Shown one piece after another: positions 54,601-63,739 of a DNA stretch of 64,000 nucleotides. The notes beneath the pieces are model-generated. The model was given only the letters and a program-made list of their open reading frames with translations. It was not told where the DNA came from and did not search any database. The translations under genes were made by a program, and so were the position numbers. This DNA is from Paenibacillus sp. RC334. GTDB lineage: Bacteria > Bacillota > Bacilli > Paenibacillales > Paenibacillaceae. The stretch spans positions 1,612,001 through 1,676,000 of the forward strand of contig NZ_CP125370.1 in assembly GCF_030034735.1 (NCBI RefSeq), given 5' to 3'. The stretch's first letter is position 1; every line of letters starts with the position of its first letter.

Positions 54601-54755
54601 ATGAATAAGTATTATTGAAGCTGGAGGCACAAAATTCATATGCAGGGTTGGCATGAAAAGGGCAAGATCGAGGAGCAAATCATTTTTCTGACGGATGTAC
54701 TGGAGAGAACGCTTGAGCAAGCGTAGGGATATTTCCGGAACAAAAATTGATACAG
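54601..54755 (+). pseudogene. N-terminal remnant of a ROK-family fructokinase
   Basis: The frame from 54614 reads IEAGGTKFICRVG, the phosphate-binding start of ROK sugar kinases (consensus xIEAGGTKFVCAVG). After a frameshift the continuing frame reads HEKGKIEEQIIFLTDVLERT and LEQA, then a TAG and GYFRNKN, which match the next 30 residues of bacterial fructokinases (GKIEE, TTPEETLEQAIGYF). At least two frameshifts or stops are present and the rest of the gene is missing. It lies upstream of the LacI regulator. Confidence 0.75.
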
Positions 54756-54901
54756 ATTATAACCGTTCTCTCTAATGATAATTTTCATCACAAGCCTTGT
54801 TTTTTCAAGATCCGCATACAACTGACAATAGAGCTTCATTAAAGCGACGACATTCTTTAGGAAGCATGAAAACGGTCAGCGAAAAAAGAGCATCAAAAAA
54901 A

Positions 54902-54916
54902 TTGAAACGTTTCCAT
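54902..54916. promoter_or_regulatory. LacI-type operator upstream of the lacI-family gene
   Basis: TTGAAACGTTTCCAT contains the palindrome GAAACGTTTC (54904-54913), typical of LacI-family operators. It lies about 50 bases before the regulator start, which suggests autoregulation. The same sequence, inverted, recurs at 56007-56021. Confidence 0.65.
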
Positions 54917-54961
54917 CTCAGTGTTATTATAATTTTCATAAAGAGAGATAGGGGGAGTGAG

Positions 54962-55930
54962 ATGCCAAGTATTAAAGATGTAGCTAACTTAGCTGGCGTA
55001 GCTGTAGGAACTGTATCCCGAGTTATTAACAACTCGGGCTCTGTAAAACCAGATACACGCAGAAAAGTGGAGGAAGCTATACAAGAACTGAATTATTTTC
55101 CTAATGAAGTCGCTCGAAATTTCAAGATGAGGAAATCCAAGATGGTAGCCTTGCTGCTTCCAAGTATCTGGCATCCTTTTTTTTCTGAACTGGCTTATTA
55201 CATTGAGGATGAGTTGGATCGGGAAGGCTTTAAGCTCATGTTATGTAATAGCGGCGGCAAGCCCGAAAAGGAACTGTATTATCTGGATATGCTACGGCAA
55301 AACAAAGTGGCTGGTATTGTCGGTATTACTTACAATGATATAGAGAATAGCGTAAGCAATGACATTCCGATTCTAAGTATTGATAGGCACTTCAACAAAA
55401 AAATTACCTGTGTGACCTCAGATAATTATGAGGGAGGCCGTCTAGCTTTGAGGGAACTTGTTAAAGCAGGGGCCCAGAAACCGGCTTTTATGGGAAGTGT
55501 AACTTCCGTTTTTAGTGAAACCATGAATCGAAGAAAAGGTTTCATTGATGAGGCGAAAAAATTAGGTGTAGACTATGTTGTATACGAGAAACCAGATCCT
55601 ATTGTGGACGACGAAGCCTATTTTGGCGAATTTCTATCTAAGCGTCAGGATGTGGACGGCATTTTCGCTATTACCGATATGTTTGCCGCCAAATATATAG
55701 AAAGAGCAGGTAGGCAGGGTATTCGTGTTCCAAAAGATGTAAAGGTTATCGGCTACGACGGCATTCAGGATCATCCTTATTTTCATCCGATATTGTCTAC
55801 AATCAGGCAGCCAGTGGAGGAGATGGCACGTATGACAATCAGACTGCTTTATAAGAAAATCGAAGGTGAAACTTTAGATCAGCAAGTGTATCGTCTCCCC
55901 GTTGTCTTCAAGCAAGGCGAAACTACATGA
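54962..55930 (+). CDS. LacI-family transcription regulator
   Basis: A 322-residue repressor with the N-terminal LacI helix-turn-helix and hinge (IKDVANLAGVAVGTVSRVIN, YFPNEVARNF) and a periplasmic-binding-protein-like sugar-sensing domain (ends GYDGIQDHPYFHPILSTIRQP). The ATG at 54962 follows AGGGGGAGTGAG; an in-frame extension to 54797 is not needed. With ROK fructokinase and GH172 remnants beside it, it resembles sucrose/fructan regulators. It appears intact while the genes around it are broken. Confidence 0.9.
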   Translation: MPSIKDVANLAGVAVGTVSRVINNSGSVKPDTRRKVEEAIQELNYFPNEVARNFKMRKSKMVALLLPSIWHPFFSELAYYIEDELDREGFKLMLCNSGGKPEKELYYLDMLRQNKVAGIVGITYNDIENSVSNDIPILSIDRHFNKKITCVTSDNYEGGRLALRELVKAGAQKPAFMGSVTSVFSETMNRRKGFIDEAKKLGVDYVVYEKPDPIVDDEAYFGEFLSKRQDVDGIFAITDMFAAKYIERAGRQGIRVPKDVKVIGYDGIQDHPYFHPILSTIRQPVEEMARMTIRLLYKKIEGETLDQQVYRLPVVFKQGETT

Positions 55931-56006
55931 TTTTATTGTAAAAATATCAGCTCATTCGGTCGATTCATAGTATGGATCTAATGAATGACGTTTTTCTTAC
56001 AGCAAA

Positions 56007-56021
56007 TTGGAAACGTTTCAA
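56007..56021. promoter_or_regulatory. Second LacI-type operator, upstream of the GH172 remnant
   Basis: TTGGAAACGTTTCAA (palindrome GAAACGTTTC at 56010-56019) is the inverted match of the operator before the LacI gene. It stands about 40 bases before a ribosome-site-like AAGGGGGTG and ATG (56057), probably the old start of the hydrolase operon. Confidence 0.65.
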
Positions 56022-56160
56022 AAGTGAAAACATCCTAGTTCAAGAAAGGGGGTGTAATGGTGAATTCAAGAACTAGCGAGTCGGATCATTCTGGATCAAG
56101 CCAAATCGAAAAATATGGAACCGGATCAAACGCGACTATTAACTGTATCTGTTTTTGCTA

Positions 56161-56400
56161 TCGCTGGATGAAATGAACACCAACATTCCAGCCTGATTTC
56201 AAAGGAGTGAACAGCGGAGCGGAACAGACCGCTGCCAAGAACATGGTTATGGGAACTCCCAATCGAACCACTATTTGTCGGTCGCTTACTGGTATCAGCG
56301 GGAGTTGCATAAAAGCTTTCCTGAGACGTTGCCTGTCTTGCTGCACCTACCACTATCTGTGAAAGAGAGCGCCCGGCTTTTTAACGTACGTTTAAACTGA
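56161..56400 (+). pseudogene. C-terminal remnant of a GH172 (DUF2961) fructosidase
   Basis: In one frame the DNA reads TDRCQEHGYGNSQSNHYLSV followed by AYWYQRELHKSFPETLPVLL to a TGA at 56398. EHGxxN...YSSVAYWYQxxPHxxFPPLP is the end signature of DUF2961/GH172 proteins, a family that includes alpha-D-fructofuranosidase and difructose dianhydride I synthase/hydrolase. A TGA at 56194 interrupts the frame, and the N-terminal 250-300 residues are missing; 56057-56160 may be the old start region. Confidence 0.7.
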
Positions 56401-56485
56401 TTAAAAGAGGAAGGCGGCCGAAATGAGCACCAAAAGATTGGCTGCCTATAATTTTTTTCGATATGTGAGCGCTGCCCTTAGACAT

Positions 56486-57880
56486 TTAAACTTCAAACTT
56501 TTTTCTTTTGGCAGAAGAAAGATATCTCAGTTCTTCCCGATATTTCGCCACGGTTCTGCGTGATAGATGCAGACCTTCCTTTCCCAGCAGGGTGGTAATA
56601 GCCTGATCCGATAACGGTTTTCGCTTGTCCTCATCATCTATCAACTTTTTAACTCGCTTTTTTGCACTCTCCGATGAAGCAGCTTCTCCGTCCGCTGACG
56701 TCAAGGAGGAAGTGAAGAAGAATTTGAGTTCGAACAATCCGCGAGGCGTCTGTATAAATTTATTACTGACCGCCCTGCTGACCGTGGATTCGTGTAAGCC
56801 CGTCTTTTCGGCAATCTCCTTTTGGGTGATTGGTTTGAGGAAATACACGCCATGCTCAAAAAAATCCTGCTGCTTTTCCACAATGGCCTTGGCAACCCGT
56901 AGAAGGGTCAGCCGACGTTGCTTCAGGCTATTGATCAGCCATTTTGCCGTATTCATCTTCTCATGGATAAAACGTTTGGTTTCACTATTCGGTAGATCCT
57001 GCATCATTTGTCGGTAAAAAGGGTTGATCTCAACCCGCGACGCACTAATGTCATTAATCAGGACAAGATATTCACCGTTGGCTTTTTCGACCGTTATATC
57101 TGCTATGATGTATTGCTGCTCTTTATGAGCAAATGCTGCGCCCGGGCATGGATTTAGCTTGCGAATTCGATCGGCCATCTGTATAACCTCTCGCCTACCG
57201 ATTTCAAGAGCATCCGCAATTTTTTGTATCCGATTGTTCGCCAGATCGGCCAGATGGTTGCTCACCATTCTGACTATGCATTCATCATCCATGCCAGCAA
57301 GCTGGAGCTGGAGAAGAAGACACTCTTCCAAGCTGTAAGAGGCGATCCCCGGTGGATCAAAACTCTGTATCACTAAGAGCATATCCTCAATTTCGGCTAA
57401 GGGAACGTCCAATAGTGATGCGACTGTTGGAACATCAAGTTCTAAATATCCCATATCGTTCAAATTGCCAATGAGGTACCATGCCACCATACGCTGTGAA
57501 TTTGTAAGCCCACTTACCAGTCCAAGCTGCCTGTTCAGATGTTCAAACAGGGTATCATTTGGATTGGCAACAAAATCCAGAAAAGTAACGGGGTTTGCAC
57601 GCTGGACCGATGGATATTTTTCTCCGCCACGATAATGTTCAAGCAGCTCACCTCGATCTTTCTGTGAAAACCGCTCTGCTTCTTCTTTGATACTGCCTAT
57701 GGACATATTAAACTCCGGCAAATCAATGACTGGATTATCGTTCGCCTGTTCATGCAGATAGGATATTAAATCAGCCGAAGAATATTGCAAGATCGTGATT
57801 GCTTGTCGCAATTCGGGCGTCATAACCAGCTTGAATCCTTGTTCCTGTTGTAATCCATATCGTATCATTGACTTATTCAA
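56486..57880 (-). CDS. sigL: RNA polymerase sigma-54 factor (SigL/RpoN)
   Basis: A 464-residue sigma-54. It has the glutamine-rich region I (LRQAITILQYSSADLISYL), a core-binding domain (ASLLDVPLAEIEDMLLVIQSFDPPGIAS, in part QSFDPPGIASYSLEECLLLQ), a helix-turn-helix (ITQKEIAEKTGLHESTVSRAV) and the C-terminal RpoN box SRRTVAKYREELRYLSS. It reads -24/-12 promoters with an AAA+ activator; the LevR activator and a -24/-12 promoter lie 1-6 kb away. A weak cre-like palindrome (TGTTAACGTTACC at 57972) lies upstream; B. subtilis sigL is under CcpA control. Confidence 0.95.
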   Translation of the reverse strand: MNKSMIRYGLQQEQGFKLVMTPELRQAITILQYSSADLISYLHEQANDNPVIDLPEFNMSIGSIKEEAERFSQKDRGELLEHYRGGEKYPSVQRANPVTFLDFVANPNDTLFEHLNRQLGLVSGLTNSQRMVAWYLIGNLNDMGYLELDVPTVASLLDVPLAEIEDMLLVIQSFDPPGIASYSLEECLLLQLQLAGMDDECIVRMVSNHLADLANNRIQKIADALEIGRREVIQMADRIRKLNPCPGAAFAHKEQQYIIADITVEKANGEYLVLINDISASRVEINPFYRQMMQDLPNSETKRFIHEKMNTAKWLINSLKQRRLTLLRVAKAIVEKQQDFFEHGVYFLKPITQKEIAEKTGLHESTVSRAVSNKFIQTPRGLFELKFFFTSSLTSADGEAASSESAKKRVKKLIDDEDKRKPLSDQAITTLLGKEGLHLSRRTVAKYREELRYLSSAKRKKFEV

Positions 57881-58145
57881 ACTCCTTTCCCGTACATTTC
57901 TGGTACAACTTCACAGTCTGTCATTTATGAAAGATCTACTTCTCTAAGCCTATGCAATTCTCCTGCCTAGATGTTAACGTTACCGAGTAATTTTCTCTGA
58001 TAAGAAACGATTCATACACAAGGTCAAAGCTTGTAGTAATGAGTAACAGTTATTATGTGTGTTGCATTTTTGGTTATATACACTATCTTTCTTGTATACT
58101 CATTCATTGAATAACAAAATTACACTGGGGTTGGAGGAATCATTT

Positions 58146-58967
58146 ATGGAAACTTATAAAATTGTCTGCATTGACATTGACGGGACGCTGCTTAACTCGG
58201 CGCATCAAATCACGGAAGCAACCAAAGAAACCATTCTCCAGGTTATAAATGATAAGCAGATTCCAGTGGTTCTTGTCTCTGCGCGAATGCCAAAAGGAAT
58301 TATTCCATTGCAGAAGCATCTTGGTATTTCTGAGCCTCTCATATGCTACAGTGGGGCACTTGTTATAGATAGGCACGGGAACAAGCTGAACACCCGTTAT
58401 ATAGATACGAAAATGACACAGTGTTTGCTTGACAGCCTGGCTGCATATGATCTTCATGTAAGCCTGTATAAGGATGATGAGTGGTATATTGAGCAATTGG
58501 ATGCATGGGCGCTTCAAGAACGTGACATCACCAATATCGAGCCTCGCATTTATAGTTTTTCTAAACTTACCAATGGTTGGAGGGAAGAGACTGATGGAAC
58601 CAGTAAAATTTTGTGCATGGGTGATCCCGAAGAGATCAGCCGCGTCCTTCAAGTATTGCGACCCGTATACGGCGAAGAAGTAAATCTCTACTTATCCAAG
58701 CCTACGTATCTGGAAATCATGTCAAAAAAGGCTTCCAAAACCGCAGCCATTCAAATTCTGCTAAAAGAGTACCAACTGAAACAAAGCGATTGTCTGGCTA
58801 TTGGTGACAACTACAATGATATGGACATGCTGGCCTTTGCGGGACTTGGCATTGCCATGGAAAATGCTCCCCTTGAGGTCAAAGCTGCTGCCAACACCGT
58901 TACTCTTTCGAATGACGAGGATGGAGTAGCTTATGCGCTGAAAAACAATATTCTGTTCCCTAAATAA
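58146..58967 (+). CDS. Cof-type HAD-superfamily phosphatase
   Basis: A 273-residue HAD-IIB hydrolase. The nucleophile motif I CIDIDGTLLNS, motif II (VVLVSARMP), motif III Lys in SKKASKTAAIQILLKE, and motif IV AIGDNYNDMDMLAFAG are all present. These enzymes dephosphorylate sugar phosphates or FMN/PLP. GGAGGAATC lies before the ATG at 58146. It ends 49 bases before levR and may be co-transcribed with it, fitting a role in sugar-phosphate turnover. Confidence 0.9.
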   Translation: METYKIVCIDIDGTLLNSAHQITEATKETILQVINDKQIPVVLVSARMPKGIIPLQKHLGISEPLICYSGALVIDRHGNKLNTRYIDTKMTQCLLDSLAAYDLHVSLYKDDEWYIEQLDAWALQERDITNIEPRIYSFSKLTNGWREETDGTSKILCMGDPEEISRVLQVLRPVYGEEVNLYLSKPTYLEIMSKKASKTAAIQILLKEYQLKQSDCLAIGDNYNDMDMLAFAGLGIAMENAPLEVKAAANTVTLSNDEDGVAYALKNNILFPK

Positions 58968-59016
58968 GCAGGTTGAAATCAATTTCCAATGACTGATTCT
59001 GGCTGGAGGAATACAG

Positions 59017-61797
59017 ATGAAACGAATAGATAAGATTTTAGAGTATATTGCCGAAAGCACCAAGAAAATTTCCAAAGAGGCTTTACTTGGGGGGAAAGGG
59101 ATTACGGTTGCGGAAATTGCTGATGATCAAAAGATGCTGAGAAACAATGTGAGCAAAGAGTTGAATAATCTGCTGCGTGACGATCTAATCCTTAAAATCA
59201 AAGGAAGACCGGTCAGGTTTCTGCACAAGCAGATTATCGAGGACACCTTTCGGGTTCGGCTGAAAGAGAAACAAATTGAGGTCAAAAGTATCAAAGAGGT
59301 ACTGCTGCCTGACGAACAGGTCGATCCGTTCCATGCCTTGATCGGTTTCAGGGGCAGCATGCGTAACCAGGTTGAGCAGGGGAAGGCAGCGATTCTGTAT
59401 CCTCCTAGAGGTCTGCATACACTGATAGTCGGGCAGACTGGTGTTGGAAAAACTATGTTTGCCAGGTTGATGTACCATTATGGCAAGTATATGAAGCGGT
59501 TTTCAGAGCATGCGCCATTTATCGTTTTTAACTGCGCTGATTATTTCAATAACCCCCACTTGCTACTTTCCCACATCTTTGGTCACGTTAAAGGGGCGTT
59601 TACAGGCGCTGATCATGAAAAAGCAGGGCTGGTGGAGAAAGCTGACGGAGGCATCCTGTTTTTGGATGAGATTCACCGTTTACCCCCGGAAGGCCAGGAA
59701 ATGATTTTCTATTTCATGGATACTCACACCTATAACAAATTGGGCGAAACGGATCGAAAAAGAGACGCGAGTGTGTTATTGATTGGAGCTACGACGGAGG
59801 ATCCCGGATCATCCATGCTGAAAACCTTCATTAGGCGCATACCCATCACGATCAATATCCCTTCCCTTCAGGAACGTGCTATTGAGGAGCAAATGCTGAT
59901 TTTGAAGCATTTGTTTGCTAACGAGGCCAATAGGGTAAACAAGCCGATTAGGATTGAACCAGAGGTAGTAAGAGCACTGATCGGCAGCGTCACTTACGGC
60001 AATATCGGCCAGTTAAAGTCGAACATCCAGCTGGTATGCGCTAAAGGGTTTTTAAACAGCATACATGAAAACAAAGAAGAAATAGGACTTGATTTTAAAA
60101 ACCTGCCGGGAAATATCCGAGATGGTTTGTTTAATATTGATAAAACGCAATATAAGATGAAGGAAATGGGATGTATTTCCTCGTGCCTATACATTACTCC
60201 AGAAGGAAGAAAAGCTTTGGATGAAGAGGTTGTTTCCGAGCTGCCGTTTAACCTTTACAAACTAATTGAAGACAAGATTGGCATGCTGAAGGAAGAAGGG
60301 CTCGACGACGTCTACATCCACAGATTTATTGCTACGGATGTCAATATCCATATTAAAAGCTTTTATAACCGTTTTTATAACACCAAGGGGAGCAGGGAAC
60401 GAATTCTGAAAATTGTGGACAAAGACATCCTTGAATTCTCCGAGCAGATTAAGGATATGGCCAAAAAAGAACTAAACCGAATTTACAGCGAGAGATTCGT
60501 GTATGCTTTCAGTCTTCATTTAAGCGCCTTTTTCAAGCGCACCAGAGAGAAAAAATACGGTGATGCACGAATCTATGAACCGATGAATGACCATGATGAA
60601 GAGTACAGACTGGCCCAGACTATCAAAAGTTTGATCGAGTCTAAGTTCGGTGTACATGTACCGGAGGCCGAAATAACTTATATGGCGATTCTTCTGAAAT
60701 CTGTTGAGGAGGAACGACAGGGTAGTGTGGGAATTATTGTGGCGGCACACGGCACCAGTACAGCGAGCAGCATCGTCGGCGTCGTAGACAGCTTGCTGGG
60801 CAGTTCTAATCTTTGCGCTGTTGATATGCCCCTCGATGTCAGTCCTAGGGAAATTTTGGAGCTTATTATCGATAAAGTAAAGAGTATTGACCGTGGTAGA
60901 GGCGTGTTGCTGCTGGTTGATATGGGCTCTTTGCTCAATTTTGAAGAAACTATTATGGAACGTGTTGGAATCAATGTAAAGACCATTGATATGGTTTCAA
61001 CTCCGCTCACGCTTGAGGCTGTCCGAAAGGCCAGCGTTTTTGACATGGGGATAGAGGAGATATACCAATCGCTAAAGGATTTCAGGGGATATAACAATAG
61101 CAGCGCCGCAGTGAAAGTAGTTCATAAGGCAATTGTGACGGTTTGCTCCTCTGGCAAAGGTGCAGCAGTCAAATTGAAAGAGTTTGTGGAGAAAATTGTC
61201 TGCGATTTGACGGATGAGGAAATACTGGTTGTCCCGGCAAACGTAAGGGAGTTGGATAAAGTGGTCCAGGATATGCGGTCTAAGCGAACAATTCTTGCCG
61301 TGATTGGAGTAAAACGGCCAAGCGAGCCGGAAATCCCGTTTATTCCCTTGGAAAAGCTGATTGAAGCAAGCGGTGAGCAGACATTGAGAGAGCTACTGCT
61401 GAATAACAAACAGATCCCTGCTGTGGATCAAAGCGTAGTCGTCAGGGAGTTATGCGAGGAAAGTCTGAAAGAATTTATGACTTATTTGAATCCCCACAAA
61501 ATTCTGGGAATGGTGATGAGATTTGTGCAAGAGCTGGAACTTGGATTGGAAGTCAAATTTGATTATGCAACAAAAGTCCAAATTTCTACTCACACAGCTT
61601 ATGCGCTGGAACGCATGGTTATTCGCGATGGACTTGTTTATCAGGGGGAAGTGAAACAGCTCGACCAGCGCATATTCGAGGTGGTAAACCGTTCATGCAG
61701 CATATTTGTTTCTGGTATGAATCTTATACTTTCTGATGACGAAAAATATTATATTTGCGATATGTTGAGCGAAGTATATAACTTTATTCCACAGTAA
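59017..61797 (+). CDS. levR: LevR-type sigma-54 activator with PTS regulation domains
   Basis: A 926-residue regulator. An N-terminal winged helix is followed by an AAA+ domain with Walker A GQTGVGKTMFA (139-149), the sigma-54 contact motif GAFTGA (193-198) and Walker B LFLDEI (214-219). Then come PRD1 (about 465-570), an EIIA-Man-like domain with His578 (VAAHGTST), an EIIB-like linker and PRD2 (about 815-926). In B. subtilis LevR is switched by phosphorylation through HPr and LevE and drives levDEFG-sacC. The gene lies directly before a mannose-family PTS operon with a -24/-12 promoter. Confidence 0.95.
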   Translation: MKRIDKILEYIAESTKKISKEALLGGKGITVAEIADDQKMLRNNVSKELNNLLRDDLILKIKGRPVRFLHKQIIEDTFRVRLKEKQIEVKSIKEVLLPDEQVDPFHALIGFRGSMRNQVEQGKAAILYPPRGLHTLIVGQTGVGKTMFARLMYHYGKYMKRFSEHAPFIVFNCADYFNNPHLLLSHIFGHVKGAFTGADHEKAGLVEKADGGILFLDEIHRLPPEGQEMIFYFMDTHTYNKLGETDRKRDASVLLIGATTEDPGSSMLKTFIRRIPITINIPSLQERAIEEQMLILKHLFANEANRVNKPIRIEPEVVRALIGSVTYGNIGQLKSNIQLVCAKGFLNSIHENKEEIGLDFKNLPGNIRDGLFNIDKTQYKMKEMGCISSCLYITPEGRKALDEEVVSELPFNLYKLIEDKIGMLKEEGLDDVYIHRFIATDVNIHIKSFYNRFYNTKGSRERILKIVDKDILEFSEQIKDMAKKELNRIYSERFVYAFSLHLSAFFKRTREKKYGDARIYEPMNDHDEEYRLAQTIKSLIESKFGVHVPEAEITYMAILLKSVEEERQGSVGIIVAAHGTSTASSIVGVVDSLLGSSNLCAVDMPLDVSPREILELIIDKVKSIDRGRGVLLLVDMGSLLNFEETIMERVGINVKTIDMVSTPLTLEAVRKASVFDMGIEEIYQSLKDFRGYNNSSAAVKVVHKAIVTVCSSGKGAAVKLKEFVEKIVCDLTDEEILVVPANVRELDKVVQDMRSKRTILAVIGVKRPSEPEIPFIPLEKLIEASGEQTLRELLLNNKQIPAVDQSVVVRELCEESLKEFMTYLNPHKILGMVMRFVQELELGLEVKFDYATKVQISTHTAYALERMVIRDGLVYQGEVKQLDQRIFEVVNRSCSIFVSGMNLILSDDEKYYICDMLSEVYNFIPQ

Positions 61798-61809
61798 TGA
61801 CCAAAGAGT

Positions 61810-61838
61810 ATAAAACGCTTTCATATGTGTATGAAAGC
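61810..61838. promoter_or_regulatory. Candidate LevR upstream activating sequence overlapping a cre-like site
   Basis: GCTTTCATA and TATGAAAGC (61817-61825 and 61830-61838) are perfect 9-base arms around TGTG, about 105-125 bases before the -24 element, the distance used by sigma-54 activators. The left part, ATAAAACGCTTTCA (61810-61823), matches the CcpA cre consensus at 12 of 14 bases. CcpA and LevR could therefore compete for this site. Confidence 0.6.
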
Positions 61839-61879
61839 AGCGAGGATTGATAAATAATGATCTGTTCAGACTGGAAAAG

Positions 61880-61904
61880 ACCTCCGACGCAACGGGGGTT
61901 TTTT
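61880..61904 (+). terminator. Intrinsic terminator of levR
   Basis: ACCTCCG and CGGGGGT (one G-U pair) with a six-base loop, then a T-run of six. It separates levR from the PTS operon promoter. Confidence 0.8.
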
Positions 61905-61941
61905 GTTGTTTACAAAATTTCCTCTGATCTATACAGATGTT

Positions 61942-61958
61942 TGGCACAGAACTTGCAT
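61942..61958 (+). promoter_or_regulatory. Sigma-54 (-24/-12) promoter of the PTS operon
   Basis: TGGCACAGAACTTGCAT matches the sigma-54 consensus TGGCAC-n5-TTGCW at every fixed base. It lies 40 bases before the EIIA start codon, right behind the levR terminator. SigL and LevR are encoded just upstream. Confidence 0.93.
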
Positions 61959-61997
61959 TATAGATATATATGGAGAGAAACAAAGGGGGTGAGACAG

Positions 61998-62417
61998 ATG
62001 ATCGGTGTAATTGTTGGGACACATGGGAAATTTTCTGAAGAAATACTGAGGTCAACGGAAATGGTTTTCGGCCAATTGGATAATGTGGCAGGTGTTACGT
62101 TTGAACCAGGTGAAAGTGTCAGCGGACTTGTAGAGAAATATAAGGCTGCGTTGGCATCGCTGGATTGGACGGACGGTGTTATCTTCCTTGTTGATCTATT
62201 CGGTGGCAGTCCTTATAATGCTGCCAGCCGAATTGTGGTTAACCATGAAAAAATGGATATTGTGACAGGAGTCAACCTGCCAATGATCGTTGACCTTCTT
62301 GCAAACAGAGGGATTGAACAAGTGGAGAATTTGGTAAATCTAGCGATCCATGCGGGGCACGATTCCATGATGTCTTTTCGTGCTATTCGAAACAGTCAAT
62401 CAGAGGAGGAATTATAG
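61998..62417 (+). CDS. levD: PTS mannose/fructose-family EIIA component
   Basis: A 139-residue EIIA-Man domain with the phosphorylated His9 (IVGTHGKFSEE), FLVDLFGGSPYNAA and GVNLPMIVDLL. It passes phosphate from HPr to EIIB. GGGGGTGAGACAG precedes the ATG. First gene of the sigma-54-driven operon; the EIIB gene starts one base after its stop. Confidence 0.93.
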   Translation: MIGVIVGTHGKFSEEILRSTEMVFGQLDNVAGVTFEPGESVSGLVEKYKAALASLDWTDGVIFLVDLFGGSPYNAASRIVVNHEKMDIVTGVNLPMIVDLLANRGIEQVENLVNLAIHAGHDSMMSFRAIRNSQSEEEL

Positions 62418-62418
62418 A

Positions 62419-62901
62419 ATGCAAATTGCATTAGTTCGTGTTGATGACCGTCTGATTCACGGTCAGGTGGCGACCGTTTGGGTGAAAGAAGCGAAGTGCA
62501 ACAAGATCATCGCCGTTAGCGATGAAGTCGCAGCGGATACACTACGCAAAACCTTATTGCTTCAGGTGTCGCCGCCTGGAATTAAGGCGTATGTCGTAAC
62601 GATTAACAAAGCGATAGAGGCTTATAATAACCCCAAATACAGTGATTTTAAAACATTGTTCCTCTTTACCAACCCTACGGATGTACTGCGGGTTGTGGAA
62701 GGGGGAGTACCCATCCGCTCGGTGAATGTAGGCGGAATGTGTTTTAAGGAAGGGAAGACACAGATTACCGGGGCGGTCTCCGTAAACCAACAGGATGTAC
62801 ACGCATTTCGTAAGCTGCATGAAAAAGGCATTGAGCTGGAAATCAGAAAAGTAGCCAGTGATCCGAAAATCAACTTAATTACCAAACTGCAGGATCTATG
62901 A
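62419..62901 (+). CDS. levE: PTS mannose/fructose-family EIIB component
   Basis: A 160-residue EIIB of the mannose class, with the phosphorylated His14 in RVDDRLIHGQVAT and SVNVGGMCFKEGKTQITGAVSV, in part NVGGMCFKEGKTQITG. It takes phosphate from EIIA and gives it to the incoming sugar; in B. subtilis LevE also phosphorylates LevR to switch it off. GAGGAGGAATT precedes the ATG at 62419. Confidence 0.93.
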   Translation: MQIALVRVDDRLIHGQVATVWVKEAKCNKIIAVSDEVAADTLRKTLLLQVSPPGIKAYVVTINKAIEAYNNPKYSDFKTLFLFTNPTDVLRVVEGGVPIRSVNVGGMCFKEGKTQITGAVSVNQQDVHAFRKLHEKGIELEIRKVASDPKINLITKLQDL

Positions 62902-62940
62902 TCGTAAATACCAGGCGGCAACAAGAGAGGAGTTATAGAA

Positions 62941-63711
62941 ATGACTGTTTTTCAAATTGTGATGGTAACACTGGTAGCGGCCATATGTGGCATGGGCAGC
63001 GTTCTGGATGAAGGGCAAACCCATCGTCCTCTGATTGCGTGTACGTTGATTGGCCTTGTCCTTGGCGATCTCAAAACTGGCATTATACTTGGCGGTACTC
63101 TGGAATTAATGGCTTTGGGATGGATGAATGTAGGAGCATCCATAGCACCAGACGCTGCTCTAGCCAGCGTAGTTTCCACCATTTTGGTCATCGTCGGCCA
63201 TCAATCGATCGGCGCCGGAATTGCCGTTGCGATTCCAATTGCAGCCGCCGGACAAGTGCTTACCATTTTTGTCAGGACGATTACTGTCTTCTTCCAGCAT
63301 TTAGCTGATAAGTATGCGGAATCTGCAAATTTCAAAGGAATTGAGCTATGTCACTTTACTGCCTTACTTTTGCAAGGTCTGCGCGTCGCTCTGCCCGCTG
63401 TTCTGGTGGCAGTTGCTGCAGAAACGGGTCTGGTGACTGCAATGCTTGACGCAATTCCGGAGGTTATCACAAGAGGACTACAAATTGCGGGCGGCTTTAT
63501 CGTAGTCGTAGGGTATGCGATGGTCATTAATATGATGGCAGCCAAATACCTGATGCCATTCTTCTTTCTGGGCTTTGTCATTGCAGCTTTTACAAACATT
63601 AATCTGGTTGGTTTTGGGGTCATTGGCGCGGTTCTGGCTCTGCTTTACATCCAGTTGAGTCCAAAATACAACCAGCGTAATGAGAATATGGAAGAAATTG
63701 AAGAGTTATAG
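62941..63711 (+). CDS. levF: PTS mannose/fructose/sorbose-family EIIC component
   Basis: A 256-residue membrane permease subunit with about 8-9 segments. GQTHRPLIACTLIGLVLGDLKTGIILGGTLELMALGWMNVGAS, in part GGTLELMALGWMNVGAS, is the EIIC-Man signature. With EIID it forms the sugar channel. GAGAGGAG precedes the ATG. Confidence 0.93.
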   Translation: MTVFQIVMVTLVAAICGMGSVLDEGQTHRPLIACTLIGLVLGDLKTGIILGGTLELMALGWMNVGASIAPDAALASVVSTILVIVGHQSIGAGIAVAIPIAAAGQVLTIFVRTITVFFQHLADKYAESANFKGIELCHFTALLLQGLRVALPAVLVAVAAETGLVTAMLDAIPEVITRGLQIAGGFIVVVGYAMVINMMAAKYLMPFFFLGFVIAAFTNINLVGFGVIGAVLALLYIQLSPKYNQRNENMEEIEEL

Positions 63712-63739
63712 TAAATACCTGACGGAAGAGGAGAGCATT

